Below the pieces are notes generated by a model. That model saw only the letters and a program-made list of their open reading frames with translations, ran no database searches and had not been told where the DNA came from. 64,000 bases of DNA from Caballeronia sp. TF1N1. GTDB taxonomy: Bacteria > Pseudomonadota > Gammaproteobacteria > Burkholderiales > Burkholderiaceae. The stretch is taken from contig NZ_CP084626.1 of the NCBI RefSeq assembly GCF_022878925.1, forward strand, positions 1,054,001-1,118,000, read 5' to 3'. A program made the translations under genes and the position numbers. The number at the start of each line of letters is the position of its first letter. The stretch's first letter is position 1. This document shows positions 52,938 through 61,601 of the stretch, one piece after another.

Positions 52938-54350
52938 ATGCAAGTCCAGACGATGCACTTCAAGGCGCGCGCCGGCAGCAAACTCGCCGATGAGCGTCTG
53001 CAGCAGAACCTCACCAAGCTCTCGACCAAATTCGTGAGCGCGCGGGCGAGCGCGGTGCTCGATATCGACTTCGAGGCGACGCGCGCCGCGCTGAAGGAGC
53101 GCCGCAATCGCGCGCTCGACAACCTCGACGTATGGCTCGAAACCTTCGAACGCGAGGCGACGCGCCGTGGCGCGACCGTGCTCTACGCGGAATCGACGCA
53201 GGATGCCGCGCGGCTCGTCGCGGACATCGCGCGCGCGCATGGCGTGAAAAAGGTCATCAAGACCAAGTCGATGGTCTCGGAAGAGATGCAACTGAATCGC
53301 GTGCTCGGCGAAATGGGCGTGCAGTCCATCGAAACCGATCTCGGCGAATACATCCTGCAGATCAACGACAACGAGCCGCCGAGCCACATCATTGCGCCCG
53401 TGGTTCATAAGGACAAGGAGCAGATCGCCGATCTCTTCGCGAAGACGCACGGCAAGCCGCGTCTCACGGACATCCCCGACATGACCCGCGAGGCGCGCGA
53501 GGTGCTGCGCCCGCATTTCATGTCCGCCGATATGGGCGTGACGGGCGGCAACTTTTTGATCGCGGAAACCGGCTCGGTGGCAGTTGTCACGAACGAAGGC
53601 AACGAAGGCATGTGTACCGTGATGCCGCGCGTGCACGTCGCGGTGACAGGCATCGAGAAGATTCTGCCGACGCTCGAAGATCTCGCCACCGCAATGCGTC
53701 TGCTGCCGCGTTCGGCGACCGGGCAGACCATTTCCAATTACTTCTCACTGCTGACCGGCCCCCGCGCGACGGGCGAGCGGGACGGGCCCGAGCATATGTA
53801 TTTCGTGCTCGTCGATGGCGGGCGCACCGGGCTTATCGGCGGCGAGTTTCAGGAGATGCTGCGGTGTATTCGCTGTGGCGCGTGCATGAATCACTGCCCG
53901 GTGTATCAAAAGATCGGCGGTCATGCGTATGGCTGGGTTTATCCCGGACCGATGGGTTCGGTGTTGACGCCGGCTTATGTGGGCATCGACAAGGCGCTCG
54001 ATCTGCCGCAAGCCGCAACGCTATGCGGCGAATGCAACAGCGTGTGCCCGGTGGGTATTCCGCTGTCCGACCTGCTGCGCAAACTGCGCGAAAAGCAGAC
54101 CGAACGCCATCTGCGCCCCTGGACCGAACGCGCGGCGCTCGCCGTGTGGGGTTACTTCGCGCTTCGGCCAGTCGCTTATGCGCTTTTTACGAAACTCGCG
54201 GTGCGCGTGCTTGAAGTCATGGGCGGAAAGAGAAAGACGATATCGCGCATGCCATTCGGCGCCGGATGGACCGAAACACGCGATATGCCCGCGCCGGTCG
54301 GGCGCACCTTCCGCGAACTATATAAGGCGAAAGGCACGCATCTCGGGTAA
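52938..54350 (+). CDS. lutB: LutB/YkgF-type Fe-S lactate utilisation protein
   Basis: A 470-residue protein with an N-terminal LUD domain (about 60-290; KKVIKTKSMVSEEMQLNRVL, SADMGVTGGNFLIAETGSVA) and two 4Fe-4S motifs: CIRCGACMNHCP from Cys310 and CGECNSVCPVGIP from Cys363. A C-terminal hydrophobic region (about 395-420) may touch the membrane. It relays electrons from lactate in the LutABC complex. lutC, which normally completes the complex, does not follow: a terminator comes 25 bases later. Confidence 0.95.
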   Translation: MQVQTMHFKARAGSKLADERLQQNLTKLSTKFVSARASAVLDIDFEATRAALKERRNRALDNLDVWLETFEREATRRGATVLYAESTQDAARLVADIARAHGVKKVIKTKSMVSEEMQLNRVLGEMGVQSIETDLGEYILQINDNEPPSHIIAPVVHKDKEQIADLFAKTHGKPRLTDIPDMTREAREVLRPHFMSADMGVTGGNFLIAETGSVAVVTNEGNEGMCTVMPRVHVAVTGIEKILPTLEDLATAMRLLPRSATGQTISNYFSLLTGPRATGERDGPEHMYFVLVDGGRTGLIGGEFQEMLRCIRCGACMNHCPVYQKIGGHAYGWVYPGPMGSVLTPAYVGIDKALDLPQAATLCGECNSVCPVGIPLSDLLRKLREKQTERHLRPWTERAALAVWGYFALRPVAYALFTKLAVRVLEVMGGKRKTISRMPFGAGWTETRDMPAPVGRTFRELYKAKGTHLG

Positions 54351-54374
54351 GCGTGTTTCCACGAAAGCGATGTG

Positions 54375-54410
54375 AAAAAGCCGCGCCGGTTCGACCCGGC
54401 ACGGCTTTTT
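54375..54410 (+). terminator. Terminator behind lutB
   Basis: AAAAAGCCGCGCCGG / CCGGCACGGCTTTTT with a single C-A mismatch and a 6-base loop, ending in TTTTT. It likely also stops the leftward lipoprotein transcript. Confidence 0.9.
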
Positions 54411-54432
54411 AGCGCTCCGCGCAATCGACGCG

Positions 54433-55056
54433 TTATCCGCCGATTGGCCCGAGCGAGCTTCGCTGGTTGCCGCCGTGTCCGCCACCGCCACCGGCGCCAC
54501 CACCTTGATCGCCACCGCGATGGTAGCCGCCATTGCCGCCACCGTTTCCGCCAGGATTCGCGGCGGGCGCCTGCGGACGTCCCGGCGGGACGCCGCCGAC
54601 GGCTCGCGGCAACGGCGCGCCTCCGCCTGCCTGTTGAGGCGGCGGTCCGCCCACCGGACGGCCTCCACCGGCTTGCGGTGGCTGACCACCACCCGGCTGA
54701 TGTCCGCCACCCGCTTGTTGCGGCTGATTATTTCCTTGCGGCGGGCGCCCACGCGGATAGTCCCCGCGATTCCAGTTGCCCGATGGCGGACGACGCCAGC
54801 CTGGACCGTCATCCCAATAGCGGCCGGGGCCAGGACCGTAGTAAGCGGGGCCAGGACCGGAGTAGTAGCCGCCGCCCACCGCTACGCCGGGCTGAACGAC
54901 CACCGGCGCGCCGTACGCGTCGTAGCCATAGCCGGGATCGGCGTAGCCCGCGGCGGGATATCCGCCACCGTAGGATGATCCATCGGGATAAACCGCGCAG
55001 CCGCCTAGTACCAAAGCCGATGACGCGATCAAAAGTCCAGCAACTGCGGATTTCAT
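54433..55056 (-). CDS. Gly/Pro/Gln-rich lipoprotein
   Basis: A 207-residue predicted lipoprotein. The signal peptide MKSAVAGLLIASSALVLGGC ends in a lipobox (LGGC, Cys20). The mature part is low-complexity: a Tyr/Gly-rich section (about 25-80), then Gly/Pro/Gln-rich sequence with three imperfect PPQ(Q)AGGG units, and a Gly-rich tail. No fold is predicted. The ATG at 55056 gives the clean signal; an upstream ATG at 55095 would break it. It could be a surface or periplasmic spacer protein. Function is unknown. Confidence 0.78.
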   Translation of the reverse strand: MKSAVAGLLIASSALVLGGCAVYPDGSSYGGGYPAAGYADPGYGYDAYGAPVVVQPGVAVGGGYYSGPGPAYYGPGPGRYWDDGPGWRRPPSGNWNRGDYPRGRPPQGNNQPQQAGGGHQPGGGQPPQAGGGRPVGGPPPQQAGGGAPLPRAVGGVPPGRPQAPAANPGGNGGGNGGYHRGGDQGGGAGGGGGHGGNQRSSLGPIGG

Positions 55057-55319
55057 GTCGTTGATTAGTTCGTTGCAGTGATAACAATGAGACACCCGGC
55101 GTGCTCCGATGTCCCCAAGAACTTTGTAAGGTTTTATGACGATTGGCCCGTTTTTGTTGCAATTTCAAAGCCGTGGGTTGACTACCTTTCGTTGTCCGCC
55201 ACGCAACGAAGCTTTGCTTTTCAGCGTCTTTTTAAGATGTCGGCGATTCCGTAAGATTCGACAGTCGCTTAGTGGGCATCATTCATGCGCTTAATGCGAC
55301 GACGAACAGAGGTAATTCC

Positions 55320-55538
55320 ATGAAAAAGACAATATCGACCTATTGGCCCGCCGCGATCCTGTTGCCGCTTGTACTGACGTTCTGCATGCACGCGGGCGAG
55401 CCCCGGTTAGCCGTCGAACGTCACGGGCGTTCGGGCGTGGCAAGCGTGAGCGCGGAATTGGCGCGCGCGATTTCCTACGGCTTAGTCGATGACGACGACG
55501 CAAGACCCAACGCGCCGGCACGTCCCGAATCGATATAG
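55320..55538 (+). CDS. Small exported or membrane-anchored protein, 72 aa
   Basis: A 72-residue protein beginning MKKTISTYWPAAILLPLVLT, a typical Sec signal or anchor, with AGAGG about ten bases upstream of the ATG. The rest is hydrophilic, with SVSAELARAISYGL (helical), an Asp-rich DDDD patch and a Pro-rich end. I do not recognise a family. A convergent terminator follows. An inverted repeat TTCGTTG-N9-CAACGAA lies upstream at 55188-55210 and may be part of its control region. Confidence 0.65.
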   Translation: MKKTISTYWPAAILLPLVLTFCMHAGEPRLAVERHGRSGVASVSAELARAISYGLVDDDDARPNAPARPESI

Positions 55539-55569
55539 ACGCCGGCGAAACGCCGCGCACAGGCCACAA

Positions 55570-55603
55570 AAAATGGCGCCCTTCATGAGAAGGACGCCAT
55601 TTT
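55570..55603. terminator. Bidirectional terminator between the small protein gene and tyrB
   Basis: AAAATGGCG / CGCCATTTT plus inner CCTTC / GAAGG with an ATGA loop; one C-A mismatch separates the two helices. T- and A-runs flank both sides. Confidence 0.88.
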
Positions 55604-55631
55604 CTTTTTCAGCAAACGCGCGTGCAATGCC

Positions 55632-56831
55632 TTACTTCAGCACGCTTGCCACTGCGTTGGCGACGACATCGATATTGCGCAGATTCAGCGCAGCCACGCA
55701 GATGCGCCCCGTGCTGACCGCATAGATGCCGAATTCTTCCCGCAGACGGTCCACTTGCGGCGCGGTCAGGCCCGAGTACGAGAACATGCCGCGCTGACGG
55801 TCGACGAAGGAAAAGTCGCGATCCACGCCCGCGCCCTTCAGACGCTCGACGAGGCCATTACGCATGGCGCGGATACGATCGCGCATCTCGCCCAGTTCCT
55901 GTTCCCACAGCGCACGCAGTTCCGGCGATGCCAGCACGGCCGCGACCACCGAGCCACCGTGCGTCGGCGGGTTCGAGTAGTTGGTACGAATCACGCGCTT
56001 CAATTGCGACAGCACGCGCGACGACTCTTCCTTGCTCGACGTGATGATGGACAGCGCGCCAACGCGCTCGCCATACAGCGAGAACGACTTCGAGAACGAC
56101 GACGACACGAACACGTTCAGATCGGACGCGGCGAAGAGGCGCACGGCGGCGGCATCGGCTTCGATGTTTTCGCCGAAGCCTTGATACGCGATGTCGAGGA
56201 ACGGCACGAGGTTGCGCGCCTTCACGACTTCGACGATCTGCGCCCACTGCGCGTCCGTCAGATCCACGCCGGTCGGGTTGTGGCAGCACGCGTGCAGCAC
56301 GACGATGGTGCCGGCCGCGTAGCCGTTCAGCGCGTCGAGCATGGCCGCGAAGTTCACGCCATGCGTCGCCGCTTCGTAATACGGATAGTTGACGACCTCG
56401 AAGCCCGCACCTTCGAAGAGCGCGCGATGGTTTTCCCAGCTCGGGTCGCTGATCGCGACTTTCGCGCCCGGATTCACGCGCTTCAGAAAGTCCGCCCCGA
56501 TTTTGAGCGCGCCCGTGCCGCCCAGCGCCTGCGCCGTGACGATACGGCCCGAAGCGATCAGCGGCGAGTCGCGGCCGACGAGCAGCGTCTGGACGGCCGA
56601 GTCGTACGCGGCGATGCCGTCGATAGGCAGATAGCCGCGCGGCAGCGCTGCATCGACGCGTGCTTTTTCAGCTTCGCGAACGGCGCGCAGAAGCGGAATC
56701 TTGCCTTCTTCGTTGGTGTAGACACCAACGCCCAGATTGACCTTGGTCGGGCGCGGGTCGGCGTTGAAGGCTTCGTTGAGGCCCAGAATCGGGTCGCGGG
56801 GAGCGAGTTCGACGGCAGAGAAAAGAGACAT
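55632..56831 (-). CDS. tyrB: Aromatic amino acid/aspartate aminotransferase
   Basis: A 399-residue cytosolic PLP enzyme of the AspC/TyrB class. It begins MSLFSAVELAPRDPILGLNE, has the NLGVGVYTNEEGK segment, VLHACCHNPTGVD, and the PLP-binding Lys248 in SSSFSKSFSLYGERVG; FSYSGLTAPQVDRLREEFG lies near the end. It interconverts aromatic amino acids or aspartate with their keto acids using 2-oxoglutarate; sequence alone does not separate AspC from TyrB with certainty. Divergent from uvrB. Confidence 0.92.
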   Translation of the reverse strand: MSLFSAVELAPRDPILGLNEAFNADPRPTKVNLGVGVYTNEEGKIPLLRAVREAEKARVDAALPRGYLPIDGIAAYDSAVQTLLVGRDSPLIASGRIVTAQALGGTGALKIGADFLKRVNPGAKVAISDPSWENHRALFEGAGFEVVNYPYYEAATHGVNFAAMLDALNGYAAGTIVVLHACCHNPTGVDLTDAQWAQIVEVVKARNLVPFLDIAYQGFGENIEADAAAVRLFAASDLNVFVSSSFSKSFSLYGERVGALSIITSSKEESSRVLSQLKRVIRTNYSNPPTHGGSVVAAVLASPELRALWEQELGEMRDRIRAMRNGLVERLKGAGVDRDFSFVDRQRGMFSYSGLTAPQVDRLREEFGIYAVSTGRICVAALNLRNIDVVANAVASVLK

Positions 56832-57256
56832 GATCTATCGGCAGTGGAAGGAAGACGTGCGGCGGGAAGAACGATGCTTGGGCGCTCGAAAAAACGGCGC
56901 GTGACGTCGTTGGCGGCGCGGTCGTGCGGGGCGCCCCCTCGAAGCCCAGTCGCATATTGTATCGAATCCGGCGCTGCATTTCGGATCGAGCCTTATTCTA
57001 TGTACGCGCTTTTTTCTCGCGAGCATGAATAAGCGCATGGGCTTCGGCCGGTTGAACGCCTTGTCCGGCATGCGCGCAAGCCTCGATTGGACGGCATCGA
57101 CGGAACAGCGCGCCGCCTCGCGCGCCACTGCTTGACTTCCACCCAACGGTCCCAACCTGCTCGATTCCGCCTCCCGTGAGGCCGCCCGCGCCACTTTCGC
57201 CGCAGCCGCTAGAATAGGTGTTTGCTCCGGCGCCGACTTAGAAGATTCCCCTCTCC
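56832..57256. other. 425-base divergent gap between tyrB and uvrB
   Basis: It holds a TACAAT on the minus strand at 56956-56961 (a likely tyrB -10) and a TAGAAT on the plus strand at 57210-57215 (a likely uvrB -10), both without clear -35 partners. I looked for a LexA (SOS) box before uvrB and saw none that fits CTG-N10-CAG with an AT-rich centre. Nothing else stands out. Confidence 0.45.
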
Positions 57257-59353
57257 ATGTCCGATACCCTTATCGAAACGCCCGACGCACTGGACGAATC
57301 GAAGTTCGCCACGTTCGAAGGCTCGCCGTTTCAGCTCTATCAGCCGTATCCGCCCGCGGGCGATCAGCCCGAGGCCATCAAGACGCTCGTCGAGGGCGTG
57401 GACGACGGTCTCTCGTTCCAGACGCTGCTCGGCGTGACCGGCTCGGGCAAGACCTTCACGATGGCCAACGTCATCGCGCGTCTGGGCCGGCCCGCCATCG
57501 TTTTCGCGCCCAACAAGACGCTCGCCGCGCAGCTCTACGCCGAGTTCCGCGAGTTTTTCCCGCGCAACGCGGTCGAGTACTTCGTCTCGTACTACGACTA
57601 TTACCAGCCGGAAGCGTATGTGCCGCAGCGCGATCTCTTCATCGAGAAGGATTCGTCGATCAACGAGCATATCGAGCAGATGCGGCTCTCGGCGACCAAG
57701 AGCCTGCTCGAACGCCGCGACGTGGTGATCGTGGCGACGGTGTCGGCCATTTACGGTATCGGCAATCCGTCCGAGTATCACAAGATGATCCTCACGCTGC
57801 GCGTAGGCGACAAGCTCGGCCAGCGCGATGTCATCGCGCGGCTGATCGCCATGCAATACACGCGCAACGAGGCGGATTTTCAGCGCGGCTCGTTCCGTGT
57901 GCGAGGCGACACCATCGACATCTTTCCGGCGGAACACGCGGAAATGGCGGTGCGAGTCGAATTGTTCGACGACGAAATCGAGTCGATGCAGCTTTTCGAT
58001 CCGCTCACCGGCCGCGTGCGCAACAAGATTCCGCGCTTCACGGTGTATCCGTCGTCGCATTACGTGACGCCGCGCGACACCGTCATGCGCGCGATCGAAA
58101 CCATCAAGCTGGAACTGCGCGAGCGGCTGGAGTTTTTCCATAGCCAGGGCAAGCTCGTCGAGGCGCAGCGGCTCGAACAGCGCACGCGCTTCGACCTGGA
58201 AATGCTGCAGGAACTGGGTTTCTGCAAGGGCATCGAGAATTACTCGCGGCATTTCTCGGGCTCGGCGCCCGGCGAACCGCCGCCGACGCTCGTCGACTAC
58301 CTGCCGCCCGACGCCATCATGTTGCTCGACGAGTCGCACGTGCTGATCGGCCAGTTGAACGGCATGTATAACGGCGACCGCGCGCGCAAGGAAAATCTCG
58401 TCGATTACGGTTTCCGCATGCCGTCCGCGCTCGACAACCGGCCGCTCAAGTTCAACGAATTCGAGCGCAAGATGCGCCAGGCCGTGTTCGTTTCCGCGAC
58501 GCCCGCCGACTACGAACAGAAGAAAGCGGGGCAAGTGGCCGAGCAACTCGTGCGGCCGACGGGTCTCGTCGATCCCGAAATCGAGGTGCGGCCCGCGCGC
58601 TCGCAGGTCGACGACGTGCTCTCCGAGATCAACGCGCGCGTCGCGGTGCACGAACGCGTGCTCGTTACCGTGCTCACCAAGCGCATGGCCGAACAGCTGA
58701 CCGAATTTCTCGCCGATCACGGCGTGAAGGTGCGCTATTTGCACAGCGATATCGACACGGTCGAGCGCGTGGAAATCATCCGCGATCTGCGGCTCGGCAC
58801 GTTCGATGTGCTCGTCGGCATCAACTTGTTGCGCGAGGGTCTGGATATTCCTGAAGTGTCGCTCGTCGCCATTCTCGACGCGGACAAGGAAGGCTTCCTG
58901 CGCGCCGAGCGCTCGCTGATCCAGACAATCGGACGGGCGGCGCGCAACGTGAACGGCAAGGCGATCCTCTACGGCGACAACATGACGGACTCGATGAAGC
59001 GCGCCATCGACGAAACCGAGCGGCGCCGCGCCAAGCAGGTTGCGCATAACCTCGAGCGGGGCATCACGCCGCGCGGAGTGGAAAAGCGCATCAAGGACAT
59101 CATCGATGGCGTCTACAACGCCGACGACGCGCGCGCCGAACTGAAGGAAGCCCAGACGCGCGCGAAGTTCGAGGACATGACCGAGAAGCAGCTCGCGAAG
59201 GAAATCAAGCGGCTGGAAAAGCAAATGATGGATCACGCCAAGAATCTCGAATTCGAAAAGGCGGCGCAGACCCGCGACCAATTGGCGCTGTTACGTCAAC
59301 GCGTGTTCGGCGCGAACGTGGGCGATCACATCACCGGCATCGGCGGAAAGTAA
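57257..59353 (+). CDS. uvrB: Excinuclease ABC subunit B
   Basis: A 698-residue nucleotide excision repair helicase that loads on damaged DNA with UvrA and recruits UvrC. Walker A is [14 protein letters not shown] near residue 60, the beta-hairpin is [20 protein letters not shown], motif II DESH lies in [16 protein letters not shown], and the C-terminal UVR domain ([20 protein letters not shown]) binds UvrC. The N-terminus has about 25 extra residues before [17 protein letters not shown]. Length is normal otherwise. A terminator follows. Confidence 0.98.
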   Translation: MSDTLIETPDALDESKFATFEGSPFQLYQPYPPAGDQPEAIKTLVEGVDDGLSFQTLLGVTGSGKTFTMANVIARLGRPAIVFAPNKTLAAQLYAEFREFFPRNAVEYFVSYYDYYQPEAYVPQRDLFIEKDSSINEHIEQMRLSATKSLLERRDVVIVATVSAIYGIGNPSEYHKMILTLRVGDKLGQRDVIARLIAMQYTRNEADFQRGSFRVRGDTIDIFPAEHAEMAVRVELFDDEIESMQLFDPLTGRVRNKIPRFTVYPSSHYVTPRDTVMRAIETIKLELRERLEFFHSQGKLVEAQRLEQRTRFDLEMLQELGFCKGIENYSRHFSGSAPGEPPPTLVDYLPPDAIMLLDESHVLIGQLNGMYNGDRARKENLVDYGFRMPSALDNRPLKFNEFERKMRQAVFVSATPADYEQKKAGQVAEQLVRPTGLVDPEIEVRPARSQVDDVLSEINARVAVHERVLVTVLTKRMAEQLTEFLADHGVKVRYLHSDIDTVERVEIIRDLRLGTFDVLVGINLLREGLDIPEVSLVAILDADKEGFLRAERSLIQTIGRAARNVNGKAILYGDNMTDSMKRAIDETERRRAKQVAHNLERGITPRGVEKRIKDIIDGVYNADDARAELKEAQTRAKFEDMTEKQLAKEIKRLEKQMMDHAKNLEFEKAAQTRDQLALLRQRVFGANVGDHITGIGGK

Positions 59354-59392
59354 GGCGAAAGAAAGCAAGTTTTCATCGTTCTGTCTCAAGCG

Positions 59393-59426
59393 ACGCGGCG
59401 AGCCGGAAGGCGCACCGCGTTTTTTT
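59393..59426 (+). terminator. Terminator behind uvrB
   Basis: ACGCGG / CCGCGT outer stem, inner GCC-GGAA-GGC tetraloop stem, then TTTTTT. It lies 40 bases past the uvrB stop. Confidence 0.82.
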
Positions 59427-59507
59427 ATCGGCCGCGAATGGACCGCGAGTTGGCTGCAAAGCCCGCCGGAGCCTTGCCGCAGCAGGCTTTTGTAAGCCCG
59501 CGCTAAT

Positions 59508-59562
59508 TTGTCCCGAGTGGTGAAGGGTGCTAAACTGACGAACATTGAGAATGGTTCGTATT
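59508..59562 (+). promoter_or_regulatory. ftr operon promoter with Fur-like box
   Basis: TTGTCC (59508-59513) and TAAACT (59531-59536) are 17 bases apart. Just downstream, at 59544-59562, ATTGAGAATGGTTCGTATT matches the proteobacterial Fur pattern AATGAGAATNATTCTCATT at about 14-15 of 19 positions, covering the predicted transcription start. The rest of the 366-base gap upstream of ftrA shows only this and the uvrB terminator. Confidence 0.65.
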
Positions 59563-59719
59563 AACGTTTTCCAGATTCTGGAAGCGGTTTTCCGTTTCGC
59601 GCTAACGAACCGGCACCACAGTCATTTTTTTGCGCCGGCGCGCCTTTTTAGAGCGCCGGAGTTCGGTGGAAAGGGCGCGCCAATGTCACGCGCGCCATCG
59701 ATAACAACAGGAGTGTTTG

Positions 59720-60265
59720 ATGGGTTCAACGTTGATGCGCGGCCTCGTTGCCGCCGCAGGCCTCACGGCGATGATGGCGGCTTCCGCTGCTGAGTATCCG
59801 ATCGGCAAGCAGCATATCGAAGGCGGCATGGAAACGGGCGCCGTCTATCTGCAGCCAATCACGATGGCGCCGGAAGGCATCATGCGCAAGGCATCGGATT
59901 CGGACATCCACCTCGAAGCGGATATTCACGCGGTCAAGAACAACCCGACCGGTTTCGCCGAAGGCGACTGGATGCCCTATCTGAACGTGACGTATGAACT
60001 CACGAAAACCGGCTCGACGCAGTCGGTCAAGGGCGACCTGATGGCGATGGTCGCAAGCGACGGCCCGCACTACGGCGACAACGTCAAGCTCTTCGGTCCG
60101 GGCAAATATCACCTCAAGCTGCATATCTCGCCGCCTTCCGAAACCGGCCACATGGCGTTCGGCCGTCACGTCGACAAGGAAACCGGCGTGGGTCCGTGGT
60201 TCAAGCCGTTCACGATCGAATACGACTTCCCGTTCGCGGGCATCGGCAAGAAGGGCGGGTACTAA
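59720..60265 (+). CDS. ftrA: Periplasmic iron-binding protein FtrA (P19/Tpd family)
   Basis: A 181-residue periplasmic protein. The signal peptide (MGSTLMRGLVAAAGLTAMMA, cleavage near SAA) is followed by the P19/Tpd fold with EYPIGKQHIEGGMETGAVYL, the Met/His metal-site region DIHLEADIHAV and GPHYGDNVKLFGPGKYHLKL. Family members bind copper and iron and work in ferrous iron uptake. The ATG at 59720 has CAGGAG six bases upstream. It is first in a four-gene ftrABCD set. Confidence 0.92.
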   Translation: MGSTLMRGLVAAAGLTAMMAASAAEYPIGKQHIEGGMETGAVYLQPITMAPEGIMRKASDSDIHLEADIHAVKNNPTGFAEGDWMPYLNVTYELTKTGSTQSVKGDLMAMVASDGPHYGDNVKLFGPGKYHLKLHISPPSETGHMAFGRHVDKETGVGPWFKPFTIEYDFPFAGIGKKGGY

Positions 60266-60346
60266 GCTCGCGCACGGCGTTCGCGCGTTCCGGCAGGCGT
60301 TTGCAGTTCGCTGCGCCGCCGGACGCGTACCAATCAGGAAGTCCGC

Positions 60347-60682
60347 ATGAAATTGAAAAGCCAGCTGATGGCGATGTTGCTCTCGGTCGCAGCGGGTCTT
60401 GGCGCGGCGCACGCCGCCGATCTGCCGACCTTCAAGCTCGAAATGAACGACGGCAAGCTGAACCCGGCGCGCATCGAAGTACCGGCGGGGCAGCGCATCA
60501 AGATCGAAGTGCATAACGTTGGCAAGGGCGCGGCCGAGTTCGAAAGCGTGCAGTTGCGCAAGGAGAAGGTGCTCGCGCCGGGTGCCGATTCGTTCGTGGT
60601 GATCGCGCCGCTCGATCCGGGCGAATACAAGTTCTTCGACGACTTTCATCAGACCGCGCAAGGCGTGATCGTCGCCAAGTAA
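60347..60682 (+). CDS. ftrB: Cupredoxin-like periplasmic protein FtrB
   Basis: A 111-residue exported protein with a signal peptide ending AHA and a small cupredoxin-like beta-sandwich (FKLEMNDGKLNPARIEVPAG, IKIEVHNVGKGAAEFES, YKFFDDFHQTAQGVIVAK). In Brucella, Bordetella and Burkholderia FtrB is thought to oxidise Fe(II) before transport by FtrC. The usual type-1 Cu ligands are not all evident (no Cys), so redox function is uncertain. The gap to ftrA is 81 bases. Confidence 0.88.
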   Translation: MKLKSQLMAMLLSVAAGLGAAHAADLPTFKLEMNDGKLNPARIEVPAGQRIKIEVHNVGKGAAEFESVQLRKEKVLAPGADSFVVIAPLDPGEYKFFDDFHQTAQGVIVAK

Positions 60683-60749
60683 ATGTCTGTGCCGCGCGCG
60701 TGTTTCGGTGCGTCCGCGCGGGCAAGTGAAGCAACGCAAAGGGGTTCAA

Positions 60750-61601
60750 ATGGGGCAGGTACTTTTCATCGTCTGGCGTGAGAGCGTCGAAGCTTTGCTG
60801 GTCGTCGGCATTCTGTACGCATGGCTGAAGAACGGCGACCAGCAGGCGCGTCGCGGCCTGCCTTATCTGTGGTTCGGCGTGGCTGCGGGGCTGGTTGCCG
60901 CCATCGCGCTGGGCGCCGCGCTCATCGGCTTCACGGAAGTGCTGTCCGGCAACGCGCAGGATTACTTCCAGACCGGCATGGTGCTGATCGCCTGCGTGCT
61001 CATTGTGCAGATGGTCCTGTGGATGAAGCGTCACGGCCGCACGCTCAAGCGCGACATGGAAAGCTCGCTGCAAAAGAGCACGCAGGACGGACAGTTCTGG
61101 GGCATCGCGGTGCTGGTTGCGCTGGCTATCGCGCGTGAAGGCAGCGAGACGGCCGTGTTTCTGTATGGCGTCGGCTTCGGGCAATCGGGACACGTCGATG
61201 CTTCGCAGTATCTCGCGATCATCCTCGGCTTCGCGCTCGCGCTCCTGACGTTCTACGTGCTGCAACTCGGCGGCAAGATCTTCTCGTGGCGCTCGTTCTT
61301 TCGCGTGACCGAAATCATGCTGCTGTTCCTCGCCGCCGGCCTCTTCGAGACGGGCGTCGACAAACTGATCGACATGGAAGTGCTGCCGGTCATCGTCAAT
61401 CAGGTGTGGAACTCGTCCGCGCTGCTCGACGACTCGAGCACCTTCGGTTCGCTCGTTGCCACTCTCACGGGTTATCGCGCGCATCCGGCGGGCATGAACC
61501 TGGTTGCCTACGCGGTCTACTGGATCGTGATCTATCTTCTCCTGCGCCGTTCCAATCATCAGATGGCGCAAAAACAAAAGGCGGCGAGCCGTCCAGCATG
61601 A
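60750..61601 (+). CDS. ftrC: FTR1-family iron permease FtrC
   Basis: A 283-residue inner-membrane permease with about seven spans. The two iron-binding REXXE motifs are present: RESVE at 10-14 in TM1 and REGSE at 129-133 in TM4. It imports iron after oxidation by the periplasmic partner. Start at the ATG at 60750, with GGGG-type purine tract just upstream. Its stop overlaps the ftrD start (ATGA). Confidence 0.95.
   Translation: MGQVLFIVWRESVEALLVVGILYAWLKNGDQQARRGLPYLWFGVAAGLVAAIALGAALIGFTEVLSGNAQDYFQTGMVLIACVLIVQMVLWMKRHGRTLKRDMESSLQKSTQDGQFWGIAVLVALAIAREGSETAVFLYGVGFGQSGHVDASQYLAIILGFALALLTFYVLQLGGKIFSWRSFFRVTEIMLLFLAAGLFETGVDKLIDMEVLPVIVNQVWNSSALLDDSSTFGSLVATLTGYRAHPAGMNLVAYAVYWIVIYLLLRRSNHQMAQKQKAASRPA

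Noticed and set aside
57000..57256. SOS (LexA) box upstream of uvrB
   Set aside because: No CTG-N10-CAG with a suitable AT-rich centre was found in the gap. SOS control cannot be claimed from this sequence.
57209..59281. A 690-codon open frame antisense to uvrB
   Set aside because: Shadow frame; uvrB on the other strand has all its motifs intact.
59552..59793. Possible leader ORF starting MVRINVFQILEAVF just behind the ftr promoter
   Set aside because: It runs out of frame into ftrA and turns Arg/Gly-rich. The first half looks hydrophobic, but the Fur-like box covers its start, so it is more likely chance.
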